64,000 bases of DNA from Planctomycetaceae bacterium (GCA_021732975.1 JAKFWC010000023.1:434001-498000), one strand, 5' to 3'; positions 27,143 through 37,005 are shown, numbered from the stretch's first letter. Notes: generated by a model not told the origin, from the sequence alone. A program made the numbers and translations.

Positions 27143-27529
27143 TCACGGTTGCCACGTTTGGCCAAACAGCTTCATCCCGATTCCGGCAAGTTCGGGCTGT
27201 TCGCGCGCGGCCTGCTCCAGAATCCGTGGATCCACGAACGGCAGAATCACATCGCCGTGAGCGAACTTTGTGGCGACGGACTCGATCTGCTGCTGAGCTT
27301 CCGCGTCCAGCTTGTGCGTGGCGCATAACTGATCGAGCAGGGAACTCTGTCGCACGGCTTGATGCAAGTGTTGCCGCCGCCGCGACCATTCCACAATAAA
27401 GACGCTGATCCAGACGACCACCAGCGTGACGATCACCAAACCGACAATCCGCGGCCCGATCGTTGACCACAAACCGTTCACGGACGCGGTTGGGGTTGTC
27501 GCATCATGAAGGGCGGCAAGCAGAAACAC
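27143..27529 (-). CDS. Single-pass membrane protein of unknown function
   Basis: 128 residues with a GTG start at 27529 (AAGGA 8 nt upstream). A transmembrane helix spans about residues 28-48 (IVGLVIVTLVVVWISVFIV), followed by a basic SRRRQH stretch and a soluble helical tail rich in Gln and Glu ending FGQTWQP. No family is recognised. It starts 19 nt after the HEAT-repeat gene on the same strand, so both are probably in one transcript. Confidence 0.65.
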   Translation of the reverse strand: MFLLAALHDATTPTASVNGLWSTIGPRIVGLVIVTLVVVWISVFIVEWSRRRQHLHQAVRQSSLLDQLCATHKLDAEAQQQIESVATKFAHGDVILPFVDPRILEQAAREQPELAGIGMKLFGQTWQP

Positions 27530-27548
27530 GATCGGAATCCTTCATCAA

Positions 27549-29294
27549 TCACGCACGGTTCGTGGATGAAATTGCCATCCAACGCTGCAATGTCGTTTCC
27601 ACTTCCGTCCGCACACGTGGATGGGGATCGCTCTGCAAACGTTCCAAAGCCAGAAAGGCATCCTTCGTGGGAATCGTGCCAAGAATTTCCACGGCCGTCC
27701 GGCGAACAACGGGGTCGACATCGTCGGTCATGGCGATGAAGGCTTCTGGCACGGTGGCCTGCAGTCCCAGTTTTGCCACCTCGCGAGCAACACGAATTCG
27801 CTTTTGACGGATGGGTTGAGCCAGCAGGCGTCGTAACTTCGTCACCGCATCGGCATCGACTTTGAGAACCAACCGCCCGGCGACGCGGGCTTCTTCGGTG
27901 GAGAAGTCGTCGACCATCTGAAGCACGCGGTCGATGTTGAAACTTGCCAACTCGCTATGGGCCGCCGAACGTACGTCTTCATTCGGGCTGTCGAGCCGCT
28001 CGATCAACAGAGCAAACGCTTCCGGAATTGCATGCTGCCGGAGTTGATGTACGGCCCAGGCCTGTACCTGTGCGTCCTCATCCTCCAGACTTTCCCGGAC
28101 GACCGCCTGTACGACATCCTCTTCAATCATCGGCAAATGGTCATCTGCGGCTTGGCGGCCGGCTGGAGTGCCGTGGCGGAGTAGCCATTCGTGAATCGCG
28201 AGCTTGATGTTGTTCGCCACTTTGGTTGCCGCGATGAATCGCACCAGCGCGGGCTGAAGATTCGGTGGGATGGAAGCAATCAGATCGGGTGCGATATCGA
28301 GCCACGGCAGCGATTGAATCTGCCGCAGATACTGTTGCTGCTGCCCGCACAGCCGCTCCTCACAGGTCCGCAGCAGGGCGCCGATCATTTCGGGGTCGGA
28401 CCGTAGATGAATCGCTTCCAGCACTTTAGGGTGGGGATAGGCCTGCGACAACGCCGCCGCCAGATGTCGGAGCACACCGGGATGCCGACTTTCCAGGAGA
28501 ATGGTTCCAGCCCGTTCGCGGCACGGCGGCGGCCCATTCCATAACACCCGTTTCACAGCCGGATGCGACGGTTCGGCGAGAATCAGAATCCCCTTAAGGA
28601 CACTTTCGGGAACCGCCAATTTGTCGTAGTCGGTCGCGGCAGCTTCGAGATGTTTCAGCGCCCATCGACGCAGTGCTTCGGCCGCGAGAAGGCCGTCTTC
28701 AGCGGGACGGGTACTGCGACAACTGTCGTACAACGCGTCGATCAGGCTCCACAGCACCTGATTAACTTTGGCAAGATCGCCCAACGTCGGTTGCTTCAGC
28801 AGTTCCAGCAAATGTGGGATTTGTTGGAACTGACGAGTCTCTTCGATGATCTTCAGCGCCCGCGTTCGCGACAGTCCATCGCCGCGCAGCAACATCTGTC
28901 GCAGCGCAGGTTCCAGGGCATCGCCGGCTTTGCCGATTGCGGCCCGGGCACCCGGCGGCAGGCGATCAAAACGGGACAACAGCTCCAACTGCGCGTTGAT
29001 GGTCGAGCGGTGGACGATAGCCTCGACTGCGGCGGTCTGGATGATCTCGCGCGGGATTTCGAGGGCCATCATCAACGCTTCGTTCGCGCGGACCATCCCC
29101 GAAGCAGCCAGCACGGCCATCGTGGCCTCGACGGGATTCGGCGCGAAGTTCGTCATCGACGCGGTCTTCAGAAACGATGTTGCGGGCACCGTGGACAGTG
29201 TCCCATCACCACCCCATCGGAAGCTCTTCGCCGGTTTGTTCACTTTACGCGGAATGGACGGCGTAACCGACACATCCGCTTCTGCCATCACCAT
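27549..29294 (-). CDS. HEAT-repeat protein
   Basis: About 581 residues from the ATG at 29294, with no clear ribosome-binding site. An ATG at 29288 or a later one is possible. The chain is all-helical with recurring HEAT-type repeats, clearest in the C-terminal third: AVVRESLEDEDAQVQAWAVHQL, LDSPNEDVRSAAHSEL and DVDPVVRRTAVEILGTIPT, each split by a short turn. There is no signal peptide. It is probably a protein-binding scaffold. The start lies 20 nt after the TIM-barrel gene and the end is 19 nt before the membrane-protein gene, consistent with a three-gene unit. Confidence 0.75.
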   Translation of the reverse strand: MVMAEADVSVTPSIPRKVNKPAKSFRWGGDGTLSTVPATSFLKTASMTNFAPNPVEATMAVLAASGMVRANEALMMALEIPREIIQTAAVEAIVHRSTINAQLELLSRFDRLPPGARAAIGKAGDALEPALRQMLLRGDGLSRTRALKIIEETRQFQQIPHLLELLKQPTLGDLAKVNQVLWSLIDALYDSCRSTRPAEDGLLAAEALRRWALKHLEAAATDYDKLAVPESVLKGILILAEPSHPAVKRVLWNGPPPCRERAGTILLESRHPGVLRHLAAALSQAYPHPKVLEAIHLRSDPEMIGALLRTCEERLCGQQQQYLRQIQSLPWLDIAPDLIASIPPNLQPALVRFIAATKVANNIKLAIHEWLLRHGTPAGRQAADDHLPMIEEDVVQAVVRESLEDEDAQVQAWAVHQLRQHAIPEAFALLIERLDSPNEDVRSAAHSELASFNIDRVLQMVDDFSTEEARVAGRLVLKVDADAVTKLRRLLAQPIRQKRIRVAREVAKLGLQATVPEAFIAMTDDVDPVVRRTAVEILGTIPTKDAFLALERLQSDPHPRVRTEVETTLQRWMAISSTNRA

Positions 29295-29313
29295 GAGGAC
29301 AATCGGAATTCGT

Positions 29314-30144
29314 TCACGATACGAACGGAGACAGAAACGCGAACGATTTCTGCAATTGCACTGGGGCTTCGTGAGAGTGCCGCGCGAGTTCGACATGGAC
29401 TCCGCCGGTGTAACCCACGTCTTTCAACGCCGTGAAGACGGGAACAAAGGCGATCGTTCCTTCACCGAAAGGCAGGTGTTCATGGACGCCGGGTTGCATG
29501 TCTTCCATGTGAATATTCCACAGACGATCGGGCCAGCGATGGATCTGTTCGGCGATGGTGCCGTCCTGAAGGCAGTGGACGTGACCAACATCGAGCGTGA
29601 GCCCGAACAGCGGATGATTCACCTCGTCGAGCAAACGCTGGAATTCATCGCCAGTCTGGATGAACATCCCCGGCTCGGGTTCAAACGCCAGCCGCACCGC
29701 TTGCCGCTGAGCGTGATCACAAAGCGCGCGACATCCCTCAACCAGCCGTGACCAGAGTGTTTCGGTCGGCGTTTGATCGCGATCCGTTCCCGACCAGAAC
29801 GACACCGCGTCGGCATCCAGCGCTGCCGCCAGATCGATACTATACCGGAGAAAGTCGTGCCGTCGTTGCTGCTCTTCCGGAGTCGAGCTCAACAAGGTGG
29901 GCGCGTGCTTTCGTCGCGGATCAAGAATGAACCGTGCCCCGGTTTCGATCACGCAGTGGAGGTCGAACCGCCGTAGCACTGCGCGCATCTGCTCGACATC
30001 ACCTGGTAACGTAGGCGACCACGGTGGCAGACAATGATGGTCTACCGTAATCGCCACCGAGCGGTAACCGGCCTCGGCAATGAGCGCGAGAGCGTCTTCC
30101 CAGCGATGATGCGCGAGACCGTTGGTGTTGTAGCCAAGCCGCAT
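29314..30144 (-). CDS. Cytoplasmic TIM-barrel sugar isomerase/epimerase
   Basis: 276 residues, with no signal peptide, unlike the three other TIM-barrel isomerases in the window. AP-endonuclease-2 fold: YRSVAITVDHHCLPP, LAFEPEPGMFIQTGDEF, LTLDVGHVHCL, NIHMEDMQPGVHEHLPFGEG and VHVELARHSHEAP provide the expected Glu, Asp and His metal ligands. The GEG motif and terminal HVEL are typical of enzymes acting on keto-sugars or inositol intermediates. A family A inverted repeat lies directly upstream. Confidence 0.8.
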   Translation of the reverse strand: MRLGYNTNGLAHHRWEDALALIAEAGYRSVAITVDHHCLPPWSPTLPGDVEQMRAVLRRFDLHCVIETGARFILDPRRKHAPTLLSSTPEEQQRRHDFLRYSIDLAAALDADAVSFWSGTDRDQTPTETLWSRLVEGCRALCDHAQRQAVRLAFEPEPGMFIQTGDEFQRLLDEVNHPLFGLTLDVGHVHCLQDGTIAEQIHRWPDRLWNIHMEDMQPGVHEHLPFGEGTIAFVPVFTALKDVGYTGGVHVELARHSHEAPVQLQKSFAFLSPFVS

Positions 30145-30159
30145 AGTTAAAAAAACTTT

Positions 30160-30223
30160 CCCAGCCCGGAGCGCAAGCGACGGAGGTCATGTCAACTTTC
30201 CGTCGCTTGCGCTCCGGGCTGGG
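30160..30223. repeat. REP-like inverted repeat, family A (perfect copy)
   Basis: 25-nt arms (30160-30184 and 30199-30223) that are exact complements around AGCCCGGAGCGCAAGCGACGG. It lies between the large haem protein's stop (30232) and the TIM-barrel start, so it is probably also the terminator for the haem protein gene. Confidence 0.8.
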
Positions 30224-30231
30224 ATGGACAT

Positions 30232-33228
30232 CTATTTCGCCGGAGGCGACAACGACTTGATGTACGCGATCACGTCGGCGACCTGTTGCGGAGTCAGGTC
30301 TTTCTCCATCCCTTCGGGCATGAGTGACACACCGTTGGAGAGGAGTTCTTCGAGTTGATTCCGCAGCACGACATCTTCCTTCGCTTCCGCACGCCGCAGA
30401 GTGACACTGGCGGCGGTCTCGGCGGCGATGAGGCCCGTATAGACCTTACCGTCTTGCGTGGCGGCCGTGTAACTCACGAAAACCGGCTGGGCTTCACGAT
30501 TCGGATCGAGGAGGGCGATCAGCAGATCGTCAGGGGATTTATTCTGCACGGAGACCAGATCGGGACCGACCGCATGTCCGGTGGTTCCCGCACGGTGACA
30601 CTGCATGCAGATCTTTGCGTGGACGGCCTGCCCGCGGACAGCGTCACCGACGAGTTCCAGCGCCGGCTGGTACTTTGCCACAACTTCCTTGCGGTTGCTC
30701 GCTGCCCCGCCGAGCAGTTTCTTCGCCTGGTCGCGAATCTCCGGCTGCGGATAATTCATCAGGAATTGTTGCTTGTCGCGATCGATTTCACCCGTCTTGA
30801 TCGTGCCCGCAGCCAACCCTGCGATGAGACCGGCCGCTCCGGTGCGGGACTGCGTCAAACCATCAATCGCTTCCTTGCGCGCCGCCGGGCCGAGGCCCTT
30901 CCACTGCGTGAGAACCTGTTCTTCCGCGGGGCCGTGTCCTAGCCGCAATAACGTCTTCACCGACGCCTGCTGCAACTCGGGGGGGGTCTGCGGTGTGAGG
31001 AGCTGGCCCAGGGTCGATGTGGCATCGGCCGGGTTGACCAGCGCCAGAATCTGCACAGCAGCCAAACGGCCTTTCAGTTCGCCATCAGTGGCAAGTGCGG
31101 CCTTCTGCGCAGCGATTTTTTGCTGGTCCATCTGCCGGCGGACGAGATTCTCCGCGGGGAGTTTTTCGATCACGGTGCTGAGCGATGTGCCCCGTAACCG
31201 CAGACCGTCGCCGAGGGCTTGCAACAGTTCGCGCGCCTGAATGTACTGAGATGAAATCTGTGCTTTCGTCAGTTCTTCCAAAAACCGTGTGGCTTCGGCA
31301 TCGGACGAACTCCCGGCCATTTTTGCAACTTCGCGGACCAGCGGACCGTTGCGCGTGGGATCGTTTGCCATCAACGCGCCACCGAACTCGGCGAGCGATT
31401 TGCCGATGGATGTCAGCACGGCCAACCGTAAGTCGGCATCCTTTTCCCCGGCAATCGCCAGTTCCCGCAAGGCTTTGATGACCGATGGCCCCTGGAATTC
31501 ACCCAGTGAGAATGCGAGTTGCCACCGCACGCGCACATCGGGATCGCTCACCATGGAGACGAGCTTCGCGAGCAATTCGTCACGGCGTTCCTGCACTCCT
31601 TCGCTGAGGACCAACGCCTGTTCGCGGACATGTGAATCGGTGTGATTCAAGCCGAACAACACATCATCGGCCGCGACAGATTTCAAGCCGGACAGCGACC
31701 ACAACGCATGGACAGCCGTCACGGGTTTCGTGTCGGCAGCCGTCAGCAGAGCGTGAAGCGGACTAACCGCCGCGGCGTCTTGTCGTTCCCAAAGGAGACG
31801 ATGAGCGGTGTCGCGTACCCACCCATGCGGTGACTTCAGGTACTCGACCAGTTCGACCGTGCTCGCCTTCCCCAACTTCGGTGGTTTGATGCGTTCCATG
31901 TTGGGGGACACCAACCGGTAGACGCGGCCGCGGTCGTTGCCGCTCTCGAGATCGAGGTGCTCTTTGATGTCCTCTGGAATCGATGCCGGATGTTCGATCG
32001 TTTCCCAGTACATATCGAGAACGTACAGCGTGCCGTCCGGGGCGTTGACGAAGTTCGTGGGGCGGAACCAGTTGTCCGTCGAGGCAATAAATTCGACGTT
32101 CTGCTCGGTCCGTTCGCCGATGAGTGCCACGCCGTTGGGTCGCAGCGTCTTGCGATGGACGAGGTTCCCGCCCACGTCGCCGATGAAGACATTCCCGTGA
32201 TACTCGGGCGGGTAAGCAGCGCCGCGGTAAACCGTGATGCCGGTCGCCGAGGTGAAGAAGCCGGTCGCCACGAGTTCGGTCGCGGGAAGGTTCTTGAATT
32301 TCGGATCGGCAGCCCGACGGGCGGTGCGGACGATCCGCCACGGTTCGGGCGGACTCTTGCGATAAACCGGAGCGGCGGCGCCTTCCGCGGCAATCGTCCG
32401 GATGACGTTACCTCCATTGACCAGCGGATTACGGTCCAGATAGCGTGCTGGGATGACAATCTGTTCGAGGTGATTGCTGTTGTTGCAGACGAAGCGGTTG
32501 CCCCAATCATCGATGGTGTGGCCGAACTGCTCCCCCCCCGAGACTGGCGTTAAGGCTTTCTGTGTGGGATCGAGCCGCAGATCGCGACGGCCGAGCACGA
32601 ACAGCGGCTCGTTCCCTTTTCGTAAGTTCGCGCCCGTGCGACCACCGGCAAAGTAAATGCCGTGGTCGAGATGCCACTTCATGCCGTTGGTGAGCGCCTG
32701 AACGTTGTCGGTGTTGAAGCCGGTGAACCACTCTTCGCGGATATCGGCCACGCCGTCGCCGTTGGTGTCTTTCAGATAGAATAGCGACGGGGGCGTGAGG
32801 ACAAAGACGCCGCCGTTGTAGCAACAGACCGATTGCGGCCACCGCAGTTTGTCGGCGAAGACGGTGCTCTTGTCCATCTTGCCATCGCCATCGGTGTCTT
32901 CGAGCAATCGGACCGAGCCCCAGTTCTCGGGTTGCCTGTCGACATACTTCTTCGGTCGCTGCTCGGGCAGGAACGGGTAGTCGCGCATTTCGACGACGTA
33001 CATCCGGCCGTCTTCGTCGAAGGTTGCGTCGATGGGATCGGCGACGTTCGGCTCCGACGCCACGAGTTCCAGCGAGAACCCGTGCTGAATGGTGAAGGTC
33101 TTGGCGGTGTCCTTCGCCTCGACGGGGGGAATCCGCGGCAGAAGTTCCGCCAGATTCGGTTCCGCGGCCGCAGCCATCATCTCCGCACAGACGAAGACGC
33201 TCACACCAACCATCGCACACAACCGCAT
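30232..33228 (-). CDS. PVC-type membrane-bound dehydrogenase with HEAT region and CxxCH
   Basis: 998 residues from the ATG at 33228 (GGAGAG upstream; the GTG at 33231 is less likely). A signal peptide is followed by an N-terminal six-bladed propeller of the dehydrogenase type: FSLELVASEPNVADPIDATFDEDGR and DTDGDGKMDKSTVFADKL mark its first blades. HEAT-like helical repeats come next, then a C-terminal cytochrome c domain with CMQCH (C874, C877, H878) and a SLMPEGM methionine ligand near residue 970. It is a typical planctomycete exported protein. The oxidised substrate is unknown. Confidence 0.85.
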   Translation of the reverse strand: MRLCAMVGVSVFVCAEMMAAAAEPNLAELLPRIPPVEAKDTAKTFTIQHGFSLELVASEPNVADPIDATFDEDGRMYVVEMRDYPFLPEQRPKKYVDRQPENWGSVRLLEDTDGDGKMDKSTVFADKLRWPQSVCCYNGGVFVLTPPSLFYLKDTNGDGVADIREEWFTGFNTDNVQALTNGMKWHLDHGIYFAGGRTGANLRKGNEPLFVLGRRDLRLDPTQKALTPVSGGEQFGHTIDDWGNRFVCNNSNHLEQIVIPARYLDRNPLVNGGNVIRTIAAEGAAAPVYRKSPPEPWRIVRTARRAADPKFKNLPATELVATGFFTSATGITVYRGAAYPPEYHGNVFIGDVGGNLVHRKTLRPNGVALIGERTEQNVEFIASTDNWFRPTNFVNAPDGTLYVLDMYWETIEHPASIPEDIKEHLDLESGNDRGRVYRLVSPNMERIKPPKLGKASTVELVEYLKSPHGWVRDTAHRLLWERQDAAAVSPLHALLTAADTKPVTAVHALWSLSGLKSVAADDVLFGLNHTDSHVREQALVLSEGVQERRDELLAKLVSMVSDPDVRVRWQLAFSLGEFQGPSVIKALRELAIAGEKDADLRLAVLTSIGKSLAEFGGALMANDPTRNGPLVREVAKMAGSSSDAEATRFLEELTKAQISSQYIQARELLQALGDGLRLRGTSLSTVIEKLPAENLVRRQMDQQKIAAQKAALATDGELKGRLAAVQILALVNPADATSTLGQLLTPQTPPELQQASVKTLLRLGHGPAEEQVLTQWKGLGPAARKEAIDGLTQSRTGAAGLIAGLAAGTIKTGEIDRDKQQFLMNYPQPEIRDQAKKLLGGAASNRKEVVAKYQPALELVGDAVRGQAVHAKICMQCHRAGTTGHAVGPDLVSVQNKSPDDLLIALLDPNREAQPVFVSYTAATQDGKVYTGLIAAETAASVTLRRAEAKEDVVLRNQLEELLSNGVSLMPEGMEKDLTPQQVADVIAYIKSLSPPAK

Positions 33229-33307
33229 CACGATCTCTCCAAAACGTCGTTCACTTACCCATCACACCGCACGGGTTGGAGCGCCCGGCCCGTTTTTCAA
33301 TTCCATA

Positions 33308-33396
33308 TCGAATGTCGAAGGCGGAATGTCGAATGAAAGAAGAGGATGCTAGCTTTGCATCTTTTCAACATTCTGCCTTCGTCATTCGACATTTCC
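33308..33396. repeat. AT-rich imperfect inverted repeat (AATGTCGAA type)
   Basis: The arms share AATGTCGAAGGCGGAATGTC and the complementary CATTCTGCCTTCGTCATTCG with several mismatches. It lies between the PyrK-like stop (33398) and the divergent-side start of the haem protein gene. It is comparable in base composition to the element at 7577-7671. Confidence 0.5.
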
Positions 33397-33397
33397 C

Positions 33398-34297
33398 TCA
33401 CGCATCAAACACCACCCGATCCGCAGCGAATACAGGCCCTTCCACACAGACCCGTTTATAGTCCCAAGTCCCATCATCCTGGCGAATTGGGGCCACGCAA
33501 CTGAAGCAGGCCCCGAAACCGCACGCCATCGGCGTTTCCAGAGACAGCCATGCGGGAATGTTCGCCTGCGTTGTGATCTTTTGCACGGCGTGCATCATCG
33601 GTTCCGGTCCGCAGCAATACACGGCGGTCGGCGGATCGTCGGACGCAATCAGTTTCTGCAGCAATTGCGTCACATAACCGTGATGGCCAATAGTGCCGTC
33701 ATCGGTCGCGAGATGCGTTTCCACCCCAGACTGCGCGAACCATTCGTTGACTCCAGCGAGATACGCTTGCGATCGCGCGCCGTAGCAGAATGACAGTTTT
33801 CGCGGACGTTCGCCCCACTCCCGTTGTGGTTGACCGTAACGGGCTTTCCACAGGGCTTCGCGAATGACTGCGACGAAGGGGGTTTGACCTATGCCGCCGG
33901 CGACGATTGCGAGGTGGCCGCCATTCACGACCGGAAATCCGTTGCCGAGCGGTCCCCAGATTTCGAGTTCCTCACCGACCGCCATTGTCGACAACAGATT
34001 CGTGAACTTGCCGACGGTGACGTAACCGAACTCGATCCCGCGCGGATTACCTTGGTCATCGCGATGGACATCGAGCAGCGCAAACGGTCGGCCGAGTAAC
34101 GGGTCACTGCTCTTCGGTGACCGCAGCATGAAGAACTGGCCGGGCACGATCTGCCGGGCGATTTCCGGGCAATCGAGCTGCATCCAATACGTGTTGGTAG
34201 CCAGCGGACGATGATCGCGAATGACCGCCTTGGCTTGCACCGCGGCAAACACCTGCCCGGGAAGTTCCAGCGAAGGAATCGTCGCGCCGCAGTTCAT
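33398..34297 (-). CDS. Dihydroorotate dehydrogenase electron-transfer subunit-like flavoprotein
   Basis: 299 residues. A ferredoxin-reductase-type FAD domain (GRPFALLD at 69-76) and NAD domain (VAGGIGQTP 132-140, YCCGPEPMM 227-235) are followed by a C-terminal 2Fe-2S site with C259, C264, C267 and C284. This order is that of PyrK, which passes electrons from dihydroorotate dehydrogenase B to NAD+. A PyrD partner is not next to it, so a different electron acceptor cannot be excluded and no symbol is assigned. ATG at 34297. Confidence 0.8.
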   Translation of the reverse strand: MNCGATIPSLELPGQVFAAVQAKAVIRDHRPLATNTYWMQLDCPEIARQIVPGQFFMLRSPKSSDPLLGRPFALLDVHRDDQGNPRGIEFGYVTVGKFTNLLSTMAVGEELEIWGPLGNGFPVVNGGHLAIVAGGIGQTPFVAVIREALWKARYGQPQREWGERPRKLSFCYGARSQAYLAGVNEWFAQSGVETHLATDDGTIGHHGYVTQLLQKLIASDDPPTAVYCCGPEPMMHAVQKITTQANIPAWLSLETPMACGFGACFSCVAPIRQDDGTWDYKRVCVEGPVFAADRVVFDA

Positions 34298-34372
34298 CGA
34301 GCCATTTTCCTCAGTTTCGTTGCGACCAGCAGACAGTCACTCTTTGGTAACATTGTTAGCTCATCATCACAT

Positions 34373-35371
34373 TCAACGTGTTCGCTTTGATCTCCGCGGT
34401 GGTCGTCCGCTATCCGCCACTTTCTTGACGGCCCCGCGCGGCCCTTTTGGTCGGAAGGCTGCACCAGGTTGACGACGTTCCGCAGCAGCGCTCCCAGCGG
34501 GACGCGGACGCGGGGGCCGCGGGGTTGGGACACTTTCAGTCGGCGTCACAGTGGTCGTCGCGTCCGGTGGTCGCATCGCGGGACGCCGGATCGTGGACCG
34601 CCGTGGTCCTTTGCCATTCGAGAAGTCAACGAGTCCCCGCAGTTCGTCACCGCGTAAGGGACGATACGCTCCCAATTCGAGATCGCCGAGTTTTAGGGGA
34701 CCGAAGGCGATGCGGCGCAGCGTCATCACTTTATGACCCACGCGGGCAAACAACCGACGGACTTCCCGGTTCTGGCCTTCGGTCATGACCACGTCGAGAA
34801 TCGTAGCCTGACCTTTCGGGCGGATGTTTCGCAGATCACGCACGCGGAATTTGCCTTCGTCGAAGAAAAATCCGCGACGCAATTCATCCAGCGTTTCCTT
34901 CGTCGGCACTCCGGCAATCGTTGCCTTGTACACGCGTTCGACTTGAAATTTGGGATGGGCCAGGCGGTGTGCCAGATCGCCGTCATTCGTGACGAGCAGC
35001 AACCCTTCCGTCCCTTCATCGAGTCGTCCGACGGTAAAGAGCCGGGCGTCGGACGGCGGCAACAGGTCAATGACCCGCGTCCGTCCGGCGGGATCGGAGT
35101 TCGTACACAAACAACCGGGGGGCTTGTTGACGAGGTAATACAGTTTGCGGTGAACTTTCAATGGATCGCCGTCCACGGTCACCTTTTGGGATTCGATGTC
35201 GGCGCGCGTGCCGAGTTCTGTCACGGTCTTGCCATTAATCGCCACACGGCCGGTGGTGATGAGCTCCTCGCAGGCGCGACGGGAACCGTAACCAGCGGCG
35301 GCGAGCAGTTTTTGAAGCCGTTCGCCCGAGGCGGAAGTGGCAGCGGAACGGTCGGCAGGCGGACGGGGCAT
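34373..35371 (-). CDS. RluB/RsuA-family pseudouridine synthase
   Basis: 332 residues from the ATG at 35371. An upstream TTG start at 35416 is possible. An S4 domain ([20 protein letters not shown], about 19-38) precedes the RsuA/RluB catalytic domain. The active-site motif [12 protein letters not shown] has the catalytic aspartate at D118, and GQNREVRRL is present. A C-terminal extension of about 90 residues, rich in Pro, Arg and Lys, probably binds RNA. It modifies a uridine in 23S rRNA (RluB-like) or 16S rRNA (RsuA-like). The target is not decidable by eye. Confidence 0.88.
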   Translation of the reverse strand: MPRPPADRSAATSASGERLQKLLAAAGYGSRRACEELITTGRVAINGKTVTELGTRADIESQKVTVDGDPLKVHRKLYYLVNKPPGCLCTNSDPAGRTRVIDLLPPSDARLFTVGRLDEGTEGLLLVTNDGDLAHRLAHPKFQVERVYKATIAGVPTKETLDELRRGFFFDEGKFRVRDLRNIRPKGQATILDVVMTEGQNREVRRLFARVGHKVMTLRRIAFGPLKLGDLELGAYRPLRGDELRGLVDFSNGKGPRRSTIRRPAMRPPDATTTVTPTESVPTPRPPRPRPAGSAAAERRQPGAAFRPKGPRGAVKKVADSGRPPRRSKRTR

Positions 35372-35542
35372 GGCGGGAGCAATCTCATCAAAACCGGGTG
35401 CACAAGTGGCACCCAAGGGGCTTCCAGATTACCGCTTTACACGGCGAGAACCAAGGGCCGCCCCTCGAATTGACACCACCACTACCGCGGCTCATGCTGT
35501 TTTTGACTCCTCACCCCTGTGAATTCAAAGGAATCTCCTGTC

Positions 35543-36847
35543 ATGTCCCGTCGCCTGCTGATACCGCGGACCGTGATTTCGTTCGTTGTTGCAATGTTCT
35601 GTTCCATGGTGATGGCATCGGCTCAAGAGAACGGCATTGGTGATTTTCCCAAATTGAACGAGAAGACCGATTGGCCGTGGTGGCGCGGACCGACTCGTGA
35701 TGGCAAAGCCGGAACGGAATCCGTACCGACGAAACTTTCGGACAAGGACAATCTCGTCTGGAAGGTGAAAGTCCCGGCTCGCGGGCATTCCTCGCCCATT
35801 GTGGTGGGCGACAAAGTCTTTCTCACAACCGCCGACGAAGCGAAGAAGACCCATGCGGTTCTGGCGTTCGACCGTGCCGGTGGCAAGTTGTTGTGGAACG
35901 AAATCGTCAGTCGCGGTGGTTTTCCGGCGAAGAACCACGTCAAGAATACGGAAGCCACGCCATCCGTCGCGTCCGATGGAGAACGGCTGTTCGTCACGTT
36001 TTATCATCACGATAAGGTCGAAGCGATCGCGCTCGATTTCGCTGGGAAAGTCGCCTGGCGGGAAGATGTCTGTCGGTTCCGTCCACAGATGTATGAGTAC
36101 GGATACGCACCGTCGCCGCTGATCTACAAGAATACGGTGATTATCGCGGCCGAGTATGACGGCGAGAGTTTCATCACCGCGCTGGATCGGGTGACGGGGA
36201 AACGCGTCTGGCGGGCGAATCGGGCGCCGATGATCACGTTTTCATCTCCTGTCGTGGGACGTGTGGCGGGGAAGGATCAGTTGTTGATCTCCGGAGCGCA
36301 GAAAGTTGCCGCTTACGATCCCACCAACGGCAAACCGCTTTGGTCGACCGACGGCACGACCTTCGCGACCTGTGGAACCATGATCTGGGAAAACGACATC
36401 GCCTTTGCGAGCGGCGGTTATCCCAAGGCGGAAACGCTGGCCGTGAAGGCCGACGGCAGCGGGCAAGTCCTGTGGCGGAATAATCAGAAGTGTTATGAAC
36501 AGTCGATGATCGTCACCGGCGGTTATGTCTACGGTCTCACCGACAATGGCGTCATGTTCTGCTGGCGTGGGACCGACGGCGAAGAAATGTGGAAGCAGCG
36601 ATTGAAGGGCCCCGTCAGTGCATCGCCGGTTCTCGCTGGCGGTCATATCTATTGGGCGAATGAACTCGGCACACTGTATGTGTTTCGCCCAAATCCCCAA
36701 AAATTCGAGTTGGTCGAAGAAAACCAGATTGGCACCGACTCGTTCCCGAGTCCCGCGATCTGCGGCAATCAGATCTTCCTCCGTGTCGGCACTGGCAACG
36801 GTGCCGGTCGTCAGGAATGGTTGTACTGCTTCGCGAACAAGAAATGA
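35543..36847 (+). CDS. Secreted PQQ-like beta-propeller protein
   Basis: 434 residues from the ATG at 35543 (AAAGGA upstream). A signal peptide ends at about MASAQ. The mature part is an eight-bladed PQQ-like propeller: WPWWRGPTRDG opens it, and blades carry motifs such as GGKLLWNEIV, GKRVWRANRAP, GKPLWSTDGTT and GEEMWKQRLKG. This family, common in planctomycetes, is probably an outer-membrane- or periplasm-located binding scaffold. No PQQ-enzyme active-site residues were identified. Confidence 0.8.
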   Translation: MSRRLLIPRTVISFVVAMFCSMVMASAQENGIGDFPKLNEKTDWPWWRGPTRDGKAGTESVPTKLSDKDNLVWKVKVPARGHSSPIVVGDKVFLTTADEAKKTHAVLAFDRAGGKLLWNEIVSRGGFPAKNHVKNTEATPSVASDGERLFVTFYHHDKVEAIALDFAGKVAWREDVCRFRPQMYEYGYAPSPLIYKNTVIIAAEYDGESFITALDRVTGKRVWRANRAPMITFSSPVVGRVAGKDQLLISGAQKVAAYDPTNGKPLWSTDGTTFATCGTMIWENDIAFASGGYPKAETLAVKADGSGQVLWRNNQKCYEQSMIVTGGYVYGLTDNGVMFCWRGTDGEEMWKQRLKGPVSASPVLAGGHIYWANELGTLYVFRPNPQKFELVEENQIGTDSFPSPAICGNQIFLRVGTGNGAGRQEWLYCFANKK

Positions 36848-36861
36848 GTTCGTTTCTCCGT

Positions 36862-36886
36862 CCCAGCCCGGAGCGCGAGCGACGGC
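36862..36886. repeat. Single arm of REP-like family A
   Basis: 25 nt matching the left arm of the 30160-30223 element (AGCCCGGAGCGCGAGCGACGG core). No complementary arm occurs downstream, so it is a solo or decayed copy. It lies 15 nt after the propeller gene. Confidence 0.65.
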
Positions 36887-37005
36887 AGTCAATATCGTGA
36901 GACTCAACGCTTCACACGACGATGCGGGTCACTGGAAATCTGCCCGACCGCGGTTGAAGATGGGGAGTCCTGCGATATCGACATCGTTTCAAGAAGACTT
37001 CGCCT

